From Mucilaginibacter gotjawali (lineage in GTDB: Bacteria; Bacteroidota; Bacteroidia; Sphingobacteriales; Sphingobacteriaceae), in contig NZ_AP017313.1 of assembly GCF_002355435.1 (NCBI RefSeq), positions 2,790,001 through 2,854,000 on the forward strand: 64,000 nucleotides of DNA, written 5' to 3'. Positions within the stretch are counted from its first letter, which is position 1. Every line of letters starts with the position of its first letter. Positions 1 through 8,648 of the stretch are shown here, in pieces. The position numbers and the translations under genes were made by a program. The notes beneath the pieces were generated by a model that was not told the origin of the DNA, searched no databases, and saw nothing but the letters and a program-made list of their open reading frames with translations.

Positions 1-984
1 GGATATACAGACAGTGTAAGCCAGCGTAAAATAGATGGGTTTAAACAGCAGTTATTGCAAAATCCGGCGGTGCTTTCGGCGAGCTTTACTTCTGATGCGC
101 CGTCATCAGATAATAACAGCTCCACCAACTTTTATTTTAACCATTCAAAAAAAGATCCCGGTTTTCACTTATATCTTAAAATTGGAGATGCCGACTATTT
201 TAAAACATTCGGACTTCATTTTATTGCAGGTAAAGGTTTCGAAGCCGCAGACACCATGCGCCAGGTGGTGATTAATGAAACCCTGATGGCAAAACTCGGT
301 ATCCGGCATCCGGAGGATGCACTGGGAAAAACCATAAGTTTAGGTAATGCTACCTGGGCATCCATCACAGGCGTGGTTAAGGATTTTAAAACCAACTCTC
401 TTCGCGAAGTGGTAAAACCAACCATCATCTATCCGCAAAAAATATATGAATCAGAAGTAGCCGTCAAGATTCAAACAAAAGACCTTGCCAAAACAGTAGC
501 CTCCGTTCAAAAACTGTGGGAAGATACTTATCCTGAATATGCTTACAATGGCTTTTTCCTGGATGATAACATCGCCAAATTTTATAAACAGGAAAACCAG
601 TTAGCTTTGGTATACAAAATATTCGCTTGCATAGCCATTTTTATTTCCTGCCTGGGATTATATGGACTGGTGTCCTTCATGGCCGTACAACGCACCAAAG
701 AAGTAGGCATCCGCAAGGTATTGGGCGCATCGGTAAGCAGTATCGTTTTTCTTTTTTCAAAAGAGTTTATGGTGTTGATCACCATATCCTTTGTAATAGC
801 TGTACCCGCCGCATGGTACATTATGACGGGCTGGCTGCAAAACTTCGCCTACCGGATAACAATGAACGCCTGGATATTTATAGCTGCAATTGCGGTTTCG
901 GCTGTAATAGCCTGGGTGACTGTTGGCTATAAAGCCGTAAAAGCGGCTTTGGTTAACCCGGTGAGAAGCCTTAAATCGGAGTAG
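1..984 (+). CDS. FtsX/MacB-type ABC transporter permease, 3' part (paralogue 1 of 5)
   Basis: The frame is open from the first base, so the gene starts upstream of the window; 327 codons are visible. They hold the end of a periplasmic MacB_PCD-like domain (about the first 190 residues) and a C-terminal FtsX domain with three membrane spans. The cytoplasmic coupling loop reads RTKEVGIRKVLGAS and the protein ends NPVRSLKSE, like the four paralogues that follow. By family it is an inner-membrane type VII ABC permease; such systems couple ATP hydrolysis to periplasmic work or efflux rather than to classic import. The substrate cannot be read from the sequence. The next permease starts 103 bases downstream. 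Confidence 0.93.
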   Translation, partial: GYTDSVSQRKIDGFKQQLLQNPAVLSASFTSDAPSSDNNSSTNFYFNHSKKDPGFHLYLKIGDADYFKTFGLHFIAGKGFEAADTMRQVVINETLMAKLGIRHPEDALGKTISLGNATWASITGVVKDFKTNSLREVVKPTIIYPQKIYESEVAVKIQTKDLAKTVASVQKLWEDTYPEYAYNGFFLDDNIAKFYKQENQLALVYKIFACIAIFISCLGLYGLVSFMAVQRTKEVGIRKVLGASVSSIVFLFSKEFMVLITISFVIAVPAAWYIMTGWLQNFAYRITMNAWIFIAAIAVSAVIAWVTVGYKAVKAALVNPVRSLKSE

Positions 985-1047
985 GCAGTTTGCAGCGGGG
1001 AGTTTTTGATTACATGGTGACAAAGCGGCAAATTTTAACCACGAACA

Positions 1048-1083
1048 CCAATGAACTAATGAACAACTGAACCAATGAACTAA
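1048..1083. repeat. AATGAAC-type intergenic repeat (single arm)
   Basis: This stretch is built from variants of AATGAACTAATGAACC, directly upstream of the second permease gene. The same word family makes inverted arms at 25296-25388 and 46117-46208 in this window, and a short trace occurs at 3562-3578. Here only one arm orientation is present, so no strong hairpin is expected. Confidence 0.55.
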
Positions 1084-1087
1084 AACG

Positions 1088-3454
1088 ATGATAAAGAACT
1101 ACATTAAAACTACGCTGCGCAGCCTGTTAAAGAACAGGAGCTATAGCTTTTTGAATATTGCCGGGCTGGCAATCGGGATTGCATGTGCTTCGCTGATATT
1201 TTTGTGGGTACAGGATGAGATAACGTATAACCACAATTACCCCAAACGCGATGTATTGTACAAGGTTTATGAAAATCAAACCTATAATGGCAAAATCAGC
1301 ACGTTTTTCGGCACACCTGGACCGATGTGGAAGGCGATGAAAGCGGAGATCCCCGGCATCGAAAATGCAGCGCGTATGACCGGCGATGGAGACAATGCAT
1401 TATTTGCACTGGGCGAGAAAGCGATTACAGAAAAAGGCAACTGGGCCGACCCTGAAATATTTCAGATGCTGCAATTGCCGTTTGCAAAAGGATCGCCAAC
1501 AAATGCATTTGCACAGCTAAAATCGGTGGTGATCAGCGAAAGGATGGCTAAAACGTTTTTTGGCACTACCGACCCGATGGGCAAACTAATAAAGCTGAAT
1601 AATACGGAAAATTATACGGTTACCGGCGTTTTTAAAGATTTGCCTCAAAACTCCACTTATCAGTTTCAATGGCTTATCCCAATGGCAAATATCGACCATA
1701 AACAAACCTGGATGAATATCTGGGGCGCCAACTGGTGCCGCACCCTTGTTGAGCTGGAACCCAATGCCAATTTGGCCGTTATCAACCAAAAATTAAGCCG
1801 CTATATCGCCTCAAAAACGAAGGCCACCAACACAACCCAATGTTTCCTTTTCGCGATGAACGACTGGAACCTGCATAACAATTTTACCGATGGCAAAATG
1901 GATGGCGGCAGAATCCAGTATGTTAAAACATTTTCTTTCATTGCCTGGATCATTTTATTGATCGCCTGCATCAATTTCATGAACCTGTCGACAGCACGCT
2001 CTGAGCAACGCGCCAAAGAGGTCGGCGTTCGTAAAGTGATGGGAGCAGGCAAGGGCAAACTGATTGGCCAGTTTGTTGGCGAAGCGCTTATCATGTCGTT
2101 TATCTCTGTTTTGGTTGCTGTAGGGTTAATTTATTTGGCATTGTCACCCTTTAATAACCTGGTACAAAAGGAGTTGTCTGTCGATATTTTCGATCCGTCG
2201 CATTTAATGTATTTAATTACCATAAGCATTGTAACTGGTTTACTGGCAGGTAGTTATCCCGCATTTTACTTATCTTCGTTTAACCCTGTGTCGGTACTTA
2301 AAAACATAAAGATCAAATCAAATGCAGCTTCAGGTTTTATCAGGCAAAGTTTGGTGGTGATACAGTTTTCAGTATCCATCATTTTGATCATCGGTACCGT
2401 GATCATCTATCAGCAAATTCAGCATGTTAAGAACCGCAGTATTGGTTACAATAAAGATAACCTGGTTTACATTGAGCTCCAGGGTAAACAGGCAGACGGT
2501 TTTATACCTGTTTATAATGATCTGATGCGGTCGGGGATCGTTGCAAACGCAGCATTGAGCGATAATAAAGTGCTTGAGATTGGCAGCAATAATGATAACT
2601 ACGCATGGGATGGAAAGGATGCAACCAAAAATCCGCTCATCTCATGGCAAAACGTGAGTTCGCAGTTTATTTCCACCATGGGCTTTAAACTGGTAGCGGG
2701 TCATGATTTTAATAATGATGCGCATATTGACAGCAATAACGTGATCATTAACCAGGCTTTTGCCAAACAAATGGGCAAAGAAGGAAGGGTAGGTGGCATC
2801 CTTCGTGAAGGCGGCACGAAGCCTTTACAAGTGATCGGCATCCTTAAAGACTATTTGTATAACGACATATATGGCGCGGCGGCCCCGCTGGTTTTGTATA
2901 ATCATCCTACCGGTACCAGTATTTTAAGCATTCGTTTTAAACCAGGTGTGGATATACAGGACGCTATTACCAAAGCCGGCGCCATTGTAAAGGCCGGTTA
3001 CCCCGGCTATCCTTTTGAATACAAATTTGTCGACAGCGATTTTGAGCAACTGTTTAAAACAGAAACTTTAACCGGCAAATTATCAGGTGTTTTTGCATCG
3101 CTGGCTATATTTATCTCATGCCTGGGTTTATTCGGACTGGCAGCTTATACCGCTGAACGGCGGATCAAAGAGATCGGGATCCGCAAGGTGCTTGGAGCAT
3201 CGGTTACGGGCCTGGCCGGTTTGTTATCAAAAGACTTTTTAAAGCTGGTTGGCCTATCTTGTTTTATAGCATTCCCTTTTGCCTTGTGGGGCGTAAACAA
3301 ATGGCTACAAGCCTACCAATACCGGGTAGACATCGAATGGTGGGTATTTGCGGTTGCCGGAATGGCCGCGCTGTTGATTGCTTTAGTTACAGTAAGTTTC
3401 CAGGCGATAAAAGCAGCGCTAATGAACCCGGTGAAGAGTTTAAGGAGTGAGTAA
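1088..3454 (+). CDS. FtsX/MacB-type ABC transporter permease (paralogue 2 of 5)
   Basis: A 788-residue two-module permease. In order: an N-terminal membrane span (about 20-40), periplasmic PCD domain 1 (about 45-255), FtsX module 1 with three spans (about 280-400) and coupling loop RAKEVGVRKVMGA, a further span (about 427-449), PCD domain 2 (about 455-660), and FtsX module 2 with loop RIKEIGIRKVLGAS. This predicts eight spans, like YbbP-type full-length permeases rather than the shorter four-span MacB core. It has no ATPase domain; the only ATPase nearby is at 11460. It begins MIKNYIKTTLRSLLKNRSYS, near-identical in pattern to its neighbours, which points to tandem duplication followed by divergence. 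Substrate unknown. Confidence 0.93.
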   Translation: MIKNYIKTTLRSLLKNRSYSFLNIAGLAIGIACASLIFLWVQDEITYNHNYPKRDVLYKVYENQTYNGKISTFFGTPGPMWKAMKAEIPGIENAARMTGDGDNALFALGEKAITEKGNWADPEIFQMLQLPFAKGSPTNAFAQLKSVVISERMAKTFFGTTDPMGKLIKLNNTENYTVTGVFKDLPQNSTYQFQWLIPMANIDHKQTWMNIWGANWCRTLVELEPNANLAVINQKLSRYIASKTKATNTTQCFLFAMNDWNLHNNFTDGKMDGGRIQYVKTFSFIAWIILLIACINFMNLSTARSEQRAKEVGVRKVMGAGKGKLIGQFVGEALIMSFISVLVAVGLIYLALSPFNNLVQKELSVDIFDPSHLMYLITISIVTGLLAGSYPAFYLSSFNPVSVLKNIKIKSNAASGFIRQSLVVIQFSVSIILIIGTVIIYQQIQHVKNRSIGYNKDNLVYIELQGKQADGFIPVYNDLMRSGIVANAALSDNKVLEIGSNNDNYAWDGKDATKNPLISWQNVSSQFISTMGFKLVAGHDFNNDAHIDSNNVIINQAFAKQMGKEGRVGGILREGGTKPLQVIGILKDYLYNDIYGAAAPLVLYNHPTGTSILSIRFKPGVDIQDAITKAGAIVKAGYPGYPFEYKFVDSDFEQLFKTETLTGKLSGVFASLAIFISCLGLFGLAAYTAERRIKEIGIRKVLGASVTGLAGLLSKDFLKLVGLSCFIAFPFALWGVNKWLQAYQYRVDIEWWVFAVAGMAALLIALVTVSFQAIKAALMNPVKSLRSE

Positions 3455-3579
3455 TATTGTCGGAACTCTAATTTATCGAATTAAAGAATTTATGGTATTG
3501 GATTATTCTTGGAATTCCTAAAATTCGAGTTCAGACAGCGATCAAATGACGCGCAGCAAATGAGTAATGAACTAACATC

Positions 3580-6027
3580 ATGATACGAAACTACCTAATC
3601 ACCGCGTGGCGTAACATCAGCAGGAACAAGTTGTACACGCTGATTAATGTACTCGGGCTTTCTCTTGGAGTTAGCGCCTGTCTGATCATTTACCTGATCA
3701 CCAGCTTTGAATTAAACTATGACACGTTTCATCCCGACAAAGAGCGCATTTATAGGATAGTTACACACCTTCAATTTAAAGAAGGCGACGCCAGCGACAT
3801 AGCAGGCGGGATAACTATACTTCCCTCACGGTTGCGAACCGAACTTAGCGGATTTGAAAATGTTGCAACTTTTTGCAACTATTTTCCAAAAGTGTCTGTG
3901 CCTTCCGGAGGCCATATTGCTAAAAAATTTGATGCGCCAAAGGAGGGAGGGGAAGCCTCGCCGGTAATAATTGCCGAACCGCAATATTTTTCTATTTTCA
4001 AATACAAGTGGCTTAAAGGCGAACCGTCGACGGCGTTGAATGGGCCATTTAAAGTTGTACTGTCTGAACAGGAAGCGCATAAATACTTCGGTTCAATTCC
4101 ATTGGACGATATTATGGGGCGCGAAATAATTTATAATGATTCGTTACGGGTAGCGGTTTCAGGAATTGTAAAGGATTGGAACAAAAATACCGATTTTGCT
4201 TTTAAAGATTTCATCTCGTTTGCTACCATACCAAACAGTTTTGTTAAAAACGACATCGACCTGAAAAATTGGGGTATGTGGGAGTTTAACTCGCAAGGAT
4301 TTGTAAAACTGGCCAAAAACGTAACAGCCGCTCAGGTCGAAAAACAATTCCCTGCTTTTGTCAAAGCACATATGACGCAGGATTCAAAGGCTAAACTGTC
4401 ATTACAACCAATAAACGACATCCATTTCAATAATTTGTACCAGGATAGTTACTCCCGGCAAACTCATCTGCCTACCCTTTATGCACTGATGGCAATTGCT
4501 GCGTTCATATTGATTATCGCTGCTATTAATTTTATCAATCTGTCCACAGCCCAATCGTTACGCAGGGCCAAAGAAGTGGGTGTGAGAAAAGCATTGGGCG
4601 GCAGTAAAGCAAGTTTAACCTTTCAATTTTTGATAGAAACATTCGCTGTAACGGTATTGGCTGTTATTTTAGCGATTGTTGTTACCAACCCAATAATTGC
4701 ATCTTTTCATTCCCTCATACCAAAGGGAGTTAAACTTCATTTATTAACCCCGCAAGTGTTGCTTTTTTTGTTTTTGCTTATATTCATAACTTCTTTGTTA
4801 GCAGGCTTTTACCCGGCCAGGGTTTTATCTTCTTATTTACCGGGGTTAAGTTTAAAAGGACAGGGATCGCCAAACCTTAATCGCAAAAGCTACCTGCGTA
4901 AAACGCTTATTATTTTTCAATTTACCGTTTCGCTGATTTTTATTATCGGCACTATGGTAATTGGCAGCCAATTACATTTTATTTTAAACAAGGATCTCGG
5001 TTTTAACAGAGACGCGATAGTTACCATACCCACAGATTATAATAATAAAGCCGAACGGGTACTTGTTTTTGCAAATAAACTCAAAGAAATACCGGGGATA
5101 ACCCTCATCAGCAGGCATCAGCAAACACCAGCATCGCAGCGTCACTCAGGTACCATTATTAATGTAAAAGGGGCGGGTGGCGCAAAAATTAATGCATCGT
5201 TTGATCTTTGCGACGAAAATTACTTACCCCTTTTTGGCTTGAGACTATTAGCCGGGCGAAATATTGCCCACTCTGATACATTGAAGGAGTTTTTGATAAA
5301 TGAAACCTGTGCTAAAGCGTTGGGTTTTATAAAACCGGAGGATGCCGTTGGTAAGCTGTTAACAACAGGTATCGGTGGCTACACCTGCCCTGTTTCAGGG
5401 GTAGTAAAGGATTTTCATTCACAATCATTACATGATCCGATTGTTCCTTTTTTTATGGGCTCATTGTCCAGAAATGAACGGAGCATTAGTTTGAAATTGG
5501 CAACACAGGGAAAACAGGCAGTCGATTTTAAGAAAACGATATCCAGGGTAGAAATCGCCTGGAAACAAGTTTACCCGGAGGATAAATTTGAATATCACTT
5601 TTTTGACGATACAATAGCTGCAATGTATGATAAAGAACAAAAAACAAGTCAATTAATGAATACAGCGATGCTGATAGCCATTTTTATCTCCTGCATGGGG
5701 CTATTTGGGTTGGCTACTTTTACTGCACAGCAACGTTTAAAGGAAATCAGCATCCGTAAGGTTTTAGGTGCCAGCGTTTCCGGAATAGTTACGATGCTTA
5801 GCCGCGACTTTTTAATACTGGTGGTAATTGCATTACTGATTGCTTCACCTATAGCGTATTACTTTATGCACCAATGGTTGCAGAATTTTGCTTATCGCGT
5901 GGATATCAGTTGGTGGATTTTCGTTTTATCAGGCTCGGGTGCTATTTTAATCGCTTTGCTCACTATCAGTTTTCAATCCATCAAAGCAGCGTTATGCAAC
6001 CCCGTGAAGAGTTTAAAAAGTGAATAA
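3580..6027 (+). CDS. FtsX/MacB-type ABC transporter permease (paralogue 3 of 5)
   Basis: An 815-residue permease, the longest of the array, starting MIRNYLITAWRNISRNKLYT. FtsX module 1 has the loop RAKEVGVRKALGGS and module 2 has RLKEISIRKVLGAS, where the usual Gly of EIGIRK is Ser; the end is NPVKSLKSE. The extra length lies mainly in the first periplasmic domain, around residues 90-130. The 125-base gap before it contains AT-rich word repeats. No signal peptide is needed because the first membrane span inserts the protein. Function is assigned by family only. Confidence 0.92.
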   Translation: MIRNYLITAWRNISRNKLYTLINVLGLSLGVSACLIIYLITSFELNYDTFHPDKERIYRIVTHLQFKEGDASDIAGGITILPSRLRTELSGFENVATFCNYFPKVSVPSGGHIAKKFDAPKEGGEASPVIIAEPQYFSIFKYKWLKGEPSTALNGPFKVVLSEQEAHKYFGSIPLDDIMGREIIYNDSLRVAVSGIVKDWNKNTDFAFKDFISFATIPNSFVKNDIDLKNWGMWEFNSQGFVKLAKNVTAAQVEKQFPAFVKAHMTQDSKAKLSLQPINDIHFNNLYQDSYSRQTHLPTLYALMAIAAFILIIAAINFINLSTAQSLRRAKEVGVRKALGGSKASLTFQFLIETFAVTVLAVILAIVVTNPIIASFHSLIPKGVKLHLLTPQVLLFLFLLIFITSLLAGFYPARVLSSYLPGLSLKGQGSPNLNRKSYLRKTLIIFQFTVSLIFIIGTMVIGSQLHFILNKDLGFNRDAIVTIPTDYNNKAERVLVFANKLKEIPGITLISRHQQTPASQRHSGTIINVKGAGGAKINASFDLCDENYLPLFGLRLLAGRNIAHSDTLKEFLINETCAKALGFIKPEDAVGKLLTTGIGGYTCPVSGVVKDFHSQSLHDPIVPFFMGSLSRNERSISLKLATQGKQAVDFKKTISRVEIAWKQVYPEDKFEYHFFDDTIAAMYDKEQKTSQLMNTAMLIAIFISCMGLFGLATFTAQQRLKEISIRKVLGASVSGIVTMLSRDFLILVVIALLIASPIAYYFMHQWLQNFAYRVDISWWIFVLSGSGAILIALLTISFQSIKAALCNPVKSLKSE

Positions 6028-6104
6028 GCCACCTGCCATAGGCGGTTTTAAATTAAGTAAAATTAAGGCGCAATAAACACACAATCAATTCAATAATTCA
6101 CTCA

Positions 6105-6124
6105 CCCGCCTTCCGGCAGGCAGG
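6105..6124. repeat. CCGCC/GGCAGG intergenic palindrome
   Basis: A short G+C-rich palindromic word (GCCTTCCGGCAGGC core) stands out in an AT-rich gap just upstream of permease 4. Related copies lie at 8614-8632, 11353-11373 and 47991-48012. The copy at 47991 is inserted in a larger REP-like element, so these are probably dispersed repeats rather than operators of the permease genes. Confidence 0.6.
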
Positions 6125-6143
6125 TTCAATAATTGATTTAATC

Positions 6144-8528
6144 ATGATAAAGAACTATTTAAAAATTGCATGGCGTAACCTGGTAAACAATAGGGTTTAC
6201 AGTGCGCTAAACATTTTAGGGCTGGCTGCAGGTATGGCCGTAGCGTTATTGATAGGCCTGTGGGTAGCAAATGAATTTTCGTACGATAAATTCCTGCCGG
6301 ATTATAAATCCCTTTACCAGGTCGAGTTAAATTTCACTGATCCGCACGAAGGCGAACATACTCAACAGGCGGTTTCGCTGCCAATAGCCGATGTATTAAG
6401 GAAGGAATATCCTGAGGTGAAATATGTTGCTGAAACTGATTGGATGGGTCAGCATGATTTGTTAGTCGGCACCAAAAAGCTTTATATGAACGGCGCTGCC
6501 ATTGGGTCTGATTTTTTAAAAATGTTTCAATACCCCCTGATAAAAGGAAATAAGAATGATGTTTTGAAAGATCCCTTTTCTATCGTATTAACCGAATCAA
6601 CCGCAAAAGCGTTATTCGGAAATACCGACCCGATGGGGAAGTTGGTTAAGGTTGACAATAAATATAATTTAAAGGTAACGGGTATTATGAACGATATACC
6701 GAAGAACTCTACGCTGCAATTTAATTACCTGATGCCTTTCAGCTTTAACGAGGCGACCCAGGATTGGATGAAAAATGCGAGAAGCACGTACTACAATAAC
6801 TCCTTCCAGATATTTGTACAGCTTAAACCCGGCGTAGATTATGCAACGCTGGCGCCAAAAATCAGGAATATTGTTTATAACGGCGGTCCAAAGATGCGTC
6901 CTGTTAAACCAGTGGTGCTTTTGCACCCGGTGGCCGACTGGCATTTATATGCTGATTTTAAGAACGGAAAGGAAGTTGGCGGATTTATAGACTATGTACG
7001 CATGTTCAGCATTATCGGGATATTGGTATTGCTTATTGCCTGCATCAACTTTATGAACCTGTCAACCGCCAGGTCCGAAAAACGTGCGCGAGAAGTAGGC
7101 GTAAGAAAAGCTATAGGTTCGCAGCGTAAAGACCTGATATTCCAGTTTTTAACAGAGTCTGTACTGATTACCTTTATTGCTTTCCTATTCTCTGTGCTTT
7201 TTACCCAATTGGCACTGCCATCATTTAATTCGCTTACAGGTAGTGAGGTAAGAATAGCCTATTCGAGCCCATTATTCTGGATTGTGATGATCCTGTATGT
7301 ACTAATCACAGGTTTGTTAGCAGGCAGCCGGCCTGCATTCTATCTTTCGTCATTCAATCCCGTTAAAGTATTAAAAGGAACTATACAAATCGGCAAAGCA
7401 GCCGCGCTGCCACGAAAGATTTTGGTAGTACTTCAGTTTAGCTGCTCCATAGCTTTAATTATCAGCACCATTATTGTTTACCAGCAAATACAGTATGCTA
7501 AAGACCGGCCAACCGGATATAGCGCGGACAGGTTGGTTACAACGGACATGAGCGATGATTTAAATAATCATTACGATGCATTGAAAAATGACCTGCTTGC
7601 AACGGGAATCGTTGAAAGCGTGGCCAGGGCATCAAGCCCCATAACCGGCGTATACTGGCATACAGGTATCGAAAAATGGCCGGGCCAGGGTGTTGGCGAA
7701 CTCGGTATAAATGTAGGCGCGGTATCGGTATCCGACAGTTATTTTAAAACGGTAGGGATGAAACTAGCTAAAGGTCGTGATTTTTTGACTAACTGGAGCG
7801 CTGATACTTCGAATATTATTATAAACGAAGCCGCAGTAAGGCGCATGGGTTTGAAAGAGCCGCTTAATCAGTTAGTCACTTTTGATGGCATAAACGGCCA
7901 GGCGAAAATAGTGGGTGTTGTGAAAGACGCTTTGATGGAATCGCCATTCACCCCCGTTGAGCCAACCGTCTTTGTTCACGGACGTGGCAGTAATTTCGCC
8001 TTGTACCGCCTATCGCAGCGCACAAACACCCACGACGCTATTGAAAAGATCGGTAAAATATTCGACAAGTATAACCCGGCTTATCCCTTTAGCTACCGGT
8101 TTGTTGACGACGAATACAATGGCAAATTTAACCTGGAAGTGCTTGTGGGTAAGCTCGCCGGTATTTTTGCCGGATTGGCTATTTTTATTTCGTGCCTGGG
8201 TTTATTTGGCCTGGCCGCATACGTTGCTGAGCAACGTACCAAAGAAATTGGTATCCGCAAAGTGCTGGGTGCGTCCATCACCCAGGTTTGGTTGCTACTG
8301 TCAAGAGATTTTATTTTATTGGTGATGATCAGCTGCGTAATTGCATGCCCGGTGGCCCTGTACTTTTTAGGCAACTGGCTACGCAAATACGATTACCGCA
8401 TTACCATAGGCCCCGGCGTATTTATGCTGGCAGCCGTTGTAGCCCTGGTGATAACAATATTAACCATAAGTTTCCAGGCTATAAAAGCAGCGCTAAGTAA
8501 CCCGGTAAAGAGCCTTAGAAGTGAGTAG
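6144..8528 (+). CDS. FtsX/MacB-type ABC transporter permease (paralogue 4 of 5)
   Basis: A 794-residue permease beginning MIKNYLKIAWRNLVNNRVYS and ending NPVKSLRSE. It has the same eight-span, two-module plan: first span near residue 20, PCD 1 to about 265, FtsX 1 with loop RAREVGVRKAIGS, a middle span near 428-450, PCD 2, and FtsX 2 with loop RTKEIGIRKVLGAS. The C-terminal halves of the array members are much more alike than their periplasmic domains. This is expected if the paralogues share one ATPase but contact different periplasmic partners or substrates. The gap before it carries a GGCAGG palindrome and an AATTCAATAATT word repeat. Confidence 0.93.
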   Translation: MIKNYLKIAWRNLVNNRVYSALNILGLAAGMAVALLIGLWVANEFSYDKFLPDYKSLYQVELNFTDPHEGEHTQQAVSLPIADVLRKEYPEVKYVAETDWMGQHDLLVGTKKLYMNGAAIGSDFLKMFQYPLIKGNKNDVLKDPFSIVLTESTAKALFGNTDPMGKLVKVDNKYNLKVTGIMNDIPKNSTLQFNYLMPFSFNEATQDWMKNARSTYYNNSFQIFVQLKPGVDYATLAPKIRNIVYNGGPKMRPVKPVVLLHPVADWHLYADFKNGKEVGGFIDYVRMFSIIGILVLLIACINFMNLSTARSEKRAREVGVRKAIGSQRKDLIFQFLTESVLITFIAFLFSVLFTQLALPSFNSLTGSEVRIAYSSPLFWIVMILYVLITGLLAGSRPAFYLSSFNPVKVLKGTIQIGKAAALPRKILVVLQFSCSIALIISTIIVYQQIQYAKDRPTGYSADRLVTTDMSDDLNNHYDALKNDLLATGIVESVARASSPITGVYWHTGIEKWPGQGVGELGINVGAVSVSDSYFKTVGMKLAKGRDFLTNWSADTSNIIINEAAVRRMGLKEPLNQLVTFDGINGQAKIVGVVKDALMESPFTPVEPTVFVHGRGSNFALYRLSQRTNTHDAIEKIGKIFDKYNPAYPFSYRFVDDEYNGKFNLEVLVGKLAGIFAGLAIFISCLGLFGLAAYVAEQRTKEIGIRKVLGASITQVWLLLSRDFILLVMISCVIACPVALYFLGNWLRKYDYRITIGPGVFMLAAVVALVITILTISFQAIKAALSNPVKSLRSE

Positions 8529-8613
8529 GCAGTTGAGCTGTAGTAGTTGGCAATTAAGACTATCTTAATGACTAACGACGCGAAGGAAACGACCAATTCA
8601 CTAAATCACTAAA

Positions 8614-8632
8614 CCGCCTGCCGGCAGGCAGG
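8614..8632. repeat. CCGCCTGCCGGCAGGCAGG intergenic palindrome
   Basis: The core GCCTGCCGGCAGGC is a perfect 14-base palindrome, lying 16 bases before permease 5. It is the second member of the family also seen at 6105-6124, which sits in the equivalent place before permease 4. The shared position could reflect duplication of a gene together with its leader. Confidence 0.65.
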
Positions 8633-8648
8633 CTCAATAATTAGTCCC

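Noticed and set aside
7957..8325. 122-residue plus-strand frame inside permease 4
   Set aside because: Out-of-frame shadow of a well-supported permease gene.
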